A stretch of 64,000 bases of DNA, taken from positions 62,001 to 126,000 of the forward strand of contig CAMLLC010000001.1 of NCBI GenBank assembly GCA_946480835.1, given 5' to 3'. Positions 63,101 through 64,000 of this stretch are shown piece after piece; the stretch's first letter is position 1; every line of letters starts with the position of its first letter. The DNA is from Entomomonas sp945283395. Its GTDB lineage: Bacteria; Pseudomonadota; Gammaproteobacteria; Pseudomonadales; Pseudomonadaceae. The notes under the pieces are model-generated. The model ran no database searches. It was not told the DNA's origin and saw nothing but the letters and a program-made list of their open reading frames with translations. The translations under genes and the position numbers were made by a program.

Positions 63101-64000
63101 TCTAATTTTTCAAAAGCAATTACTGCCAATGGATAATCTAACTTTTCTTTGCTTTCTTGGAAGGTTACTTTCAATTGGCCATTAGTAATTTCTGAAATAG
63201 GATAATTCTCAAATACAAAGAGAGAATTAAACATACGGGTACCAGCTTGTTGTAGCTTGATAAGATTTATATTACAGTAATTATTAACATTATTTATATG
63301 GAGTTGGAGTTGTTTTATGGTATCAATAACCCGCCCTTCTGTATGTTCTAAAATAACAGGTAAGGTATTGATATATAGTCCAACTGACATCTCTATGCCA
63401 TCCAACGGTAAATTTCTACCTGACACCGTCATCCCTACAGTGGTTATCTTGGTATTACCATATAGACTTAATTGTTGATGCCAACAATATTGCATGAGGG
63501 CATTAAGAGTTATATCATTGTTATGACATAATTGTTTTAACTGCTTTGACTGCTGTTTTGTGAATGTTATCGCTAGCTCTTGTTGATCAATAACAAATTT
63601 ATGTTCACTCAATTTAAGGTGACGCATCTCTTCCTTCAAGAGGTTTTCTAAATTATCTGAATCAGTAGAATTAGTTAAATAACTCTGCCAGAAAGCTTCA
63701 GCTTCATGCGCTTTTTCTTGTAAAATTTGTTGCGCTTTAAAATAGCAATCATCAATTTGTTCAAGAAAAGGTTTGTTATTAATTAAATTGAGGTAATTTT
63801 GGTGAACATTATTTAATAGAACTGGAACACTCCAACCGTCTATAATGGCATGATGACAATTGAAAAGACATTGGAAGTGATCCTCTGTCAGTTTAACTAA
63901 ATAGATTCTAAATAGCATTCCTTGGGTTAAGTCATAACTAATTTGCAGATCTTTTTCAATAAGTTGTTTGATTTTTGCTGATTGTTGATGCTCAGTTAGT
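57196..64000 (-). CDS. non-ribosomal peptide synthetase, C-A-T-C-A-T-TE (5' end beyond window)
   Basis: The frame is open through the right edge, giving at least 2267 residues; the ATG at 63918 is internal. Counting from it: partial condensation domain 1-330 with CHHAIIDGW near 22; A1 340-840 (YTSGTTGKPKG near 500, YGPTETTV near 645); T1 with LGGNSI near 886; C2 930-1370 (HHIAFDGW near 1076); A2 1400-1910 (YTSGTTGNPKG near 1565, YGPTEATVD near 1708); T2 with IGGNSI near 1961; thioesterase 2000-2240 with catalytic Ser in GWSLGG near 2088. Reading specificity residues by eye, A2 gives D-V-W-H-F-S-L-V-D, a serine code. A1 gives about D-A-L-T-S-G-G-V-L, unassigned. The TE releases the peptide, so this is the last protein of the assembly line. 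Product unknown; a siderophore or lipopeptide is plausible. Confidence 0.95.
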   Translation of the reverse strand, partial: LTEHQQSAKIKQLIEKDLQISYDLTQGMLFRIYLVKLTEDHFQCLFNCHHAIIDGWSVPVLLNNVHQNYLNLINNKPFLEQIDDCYFKAQQILQEKAHEAEAFWQSYLTNSTDSDNLENLLKEEMRHLKLSEHKFVIDQQELAITFTKQQSKQLKQLCHNNDITLNALMQYCWHQQLSLYGNTKITTVGMTVSGRNLPLDGIEMSVGLYINTLPVILEHTEGRVIDTIKQLQLHINNVNNYCNINLIKLQQAGTRMFNSLFVFENYPISEITNGQLKVTFQESKEKLDYPLAVIAFEKLEQIQFKIKYAGELFSKQTIERVLQGIQLTLQQLIINPAILTQQLSLLTHDEYQQLVIAQPISMAPFAKDKLVSQIFEQQVQKTPNNIAVVYENIQLTYQELNDYTNQLANYLIASLTIKPDDLIALYLDKSEQMIISILAILKAGAGYVPMSPKAPDERIQLMVDDTKAKAVLTNTYYENHLNQCLGNSTAIISIDDNAFIDMIRGYDTHNINTQTKSHNLAYIIYTSGTTGKPKGAMIEHYSLVNFATTNQAALHLKSEQGYKNVLWFSNYVFDAHVLEVYNALLSGHCLHLLSEDKRLDFNALVAYIKDKQIYFAFITPALLDKNDLLPIPVLSIGGEAANNTLVQRYCEQQTILINGYGPTETTVLTTTHTYQKNDISNNLGKALNNVCLYILDEYLRPVPKGVIGELYIGGDGVGRGYLNNIELTNKAFIINPFQSVEAKKQGNNERLYKTGDLVRYLANGDLEYIGRNDFQVKIRGFRIELGEIESRLISYQGIKQALVTALTNSLGNKYLVAYYVAECSIAQDKIQQYLQQFLPDYMLPSAYVHLNALPININGKIDRKALPIPSLTTESLYIAPATSTEQKLVESFAELLGIAPESISSDSDFFWLGGNSILAIRLSNRITECFNKLVHIIDIFNKRSVQAIAQLIDELDEKQQVITAPLVDRPEDQLLSFAQERLWFIDSYEGGSNAYNIPLILKLTKDVDIKAVNQTLCTIVSRHEILRTLIKTNDYGKGYQIVMDLREDDFTISPQSCKTQAMLDEKISEHMHKIFLFDQEWPISIQCYLFNNEYYLSIVIHHIAFDGWSSDIFIKEFISCYHQIKQHLPIELPAINTQYKDFALWQRAYLSQKGILEQQLKYWQQQLADYEPLNLPTDYPRPAQIDYTGSNVSFKLNSKLSQELRTIADELKVSLYTVLLSGYYLLLSAFSGQRDIVIGTPIAGRHYQGIENTIGLFVNTIILRSNINTEDTLTNFIQQTSNYMLQAQRYQDLPFEKLVEAIELEKDPARHPIFQVMFGVQSFAGGSLAGAEGLFVPYQIQSDQYQPAKFDIMTMLDDSKAEISGVFNYATGLFTEQTIINYIEIYRYILQQFINLYKEQQTIAKLSFLSPSMYQRVIYQWNETIRSYPKDMTIHAMFEKQVQKTPNYLAIIYQQEHLTYETVNERANQLAHYLRTVYFIQPDGLIALCLERSTYMLISIQAILKAGGAYVPMDPQAPNERIVYMLADTKAKVILTTQHSYERIKSLASSDQIVINLEDPDVKTLLASYSTANLPALAKPTNLAYLIYTSGTTGNPKGVMLEHQGVINRINWMHKKYPITAKDRILQKTNYTFDVSVWELFWANWYGACTVYANSELYKDNIYLVDLIESEKITVLHFVPSMLIAFIETLEAQPELQLKVQGLKYIFCSGEALSLYEVKKCQQLIPNCQIHNLYGPTEATVDVLYYDCNDPNISQVLIGKPIDNTTSYVLNEFLQPVPIGGIGELYIGGAGIARGYLNKPDLTKEKFLVNPFQTERERQLHYNYRLYKTGDVVRALPDGNIQYLGRNDFQVKIRGFRIELGEIEHKLVCYPTINHCVVISYEQASGSKYLVAYYVAPKVIDEQLLSNYLYELLPSYMIPIAFIYLSELPITSNGKLNRKALPKPELTDKIAYIAPANATEEKLGEIFGYVLQIPITEISMQDNFFKIGGNSILAMMLNNKINEAFQIKLRLIDILNTQTIRELAIKITNAKQAFNPIVSLNKAIDKPLLFMIHPGIGGCDVYRSLANKLAVIFHCQGIDSYNFYHEEKIDNLHTLTKFYLNHIEKYLTHEQPINLFGWSLGGNIALEMATCLESMGFENINLYLLDTWLLKEQDIVDKTQTIELVHIMKELNISPAQRGKVETLMEIDNRLVVQPLTAVLNKTHVILFKATKNRESIEYLYDKYPLNNIDKYINNTNQLRVIEIESDHYKIIKQEQTILNYMQTLIN

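Noticed and set aside
1..64000. CRISPR array or tRNA/rRNA genes
   Set aside because: I saw no regularly spaced repeats and no cloverleaf or rRNA sequence on either strand by eye; a tRNA scan would be decisive.

Overview
This is an AT-rich gammaproteobacterial chromosome segment. Several neighbourhoods are ordered as in Pseudomonadaceae (cysM-rlmD-relA, dnaX-ybaB-recR, folB/plsY/tsaD, a DUF2868-DUF3482 pair, folX). The low GC, many decaying genes and dependence on imported B12 point to a host-associated, genome-reducing relative of Pseudomonas. An insect-gut Entomomonas-like bacterium is my best guess. That placement is inference from gene order and composition, not from a marker gene.

Layout. 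1-3.6 kb: a partial amidase, a broken MFS transporter and a divergent LacI-type regulator with candidate operators. 3.6-15.2 kb: metH, a small exported protein, lrgAB, gltP, the DUF2868/DUF3482 membrane-GTPase pair, a DUF3079 protein and an unrecognised protein. 15.3-23 kb: a decayed mobile region holding an integrase C-terminal remnant, a cold-shock gene, a translationally coupled umuD-umuC-cho operon, endA, a membrane-protein gene cut at a phage junction, a phage tail pseudogene with a LamG-like domain, and a com-mom DNA-modification pair. 23-32 kb: core genes (folB, plsY, tsaD, ydhR, an HxlR regulator, cysS, glnS) followed by gtrA-gtrB. 32.3-35.3 kb: an insertion-sequence graveyard with two inverted fragments of one IS5-type element, an IS3-type left end, and a methyltransferase gene between them. 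35.4-46.9 kb: a DUF6056 membrane protein, folX, a decayed 2-hydroxyacid dehydrogenase, recR, ybaB, dnaX, cysM, rlmD, relA and a DUF4282 protein. 47.1-52.4 kb: a cobalamin riboswitch, a TonB-dependent receptor and a convergent btuDFC-like ABC importer. 52.4-56.1 kb: another decayed stretch with a toroid-protein fragment, a second and dead copy of umuDC, and frame-broken genes. 56.5-64 kb: a phosphopantetheinyl transferase and a two-module NRPS that runs off the right edge.

How it fits together. The B12-dependent methionine synthase and the riboswitch-controlled B12 uptake genes suggest corrinoid scavenging. The PPTase should activate the carrier domains of the adjacent NRPS, whose last adenylation domain reads as serine-specific and which ends in a thioesterase. 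GtrA, GtrB and the DUF6056 protein look like parts of a surface-glycan glucosylation cluster split by IS debris. The com-mom pair, the umuDC-cho operon, the decayed umuDC duplicate, the nine-A tract in dnaX and the in-frame-decayed genes are the observations most worth checking.
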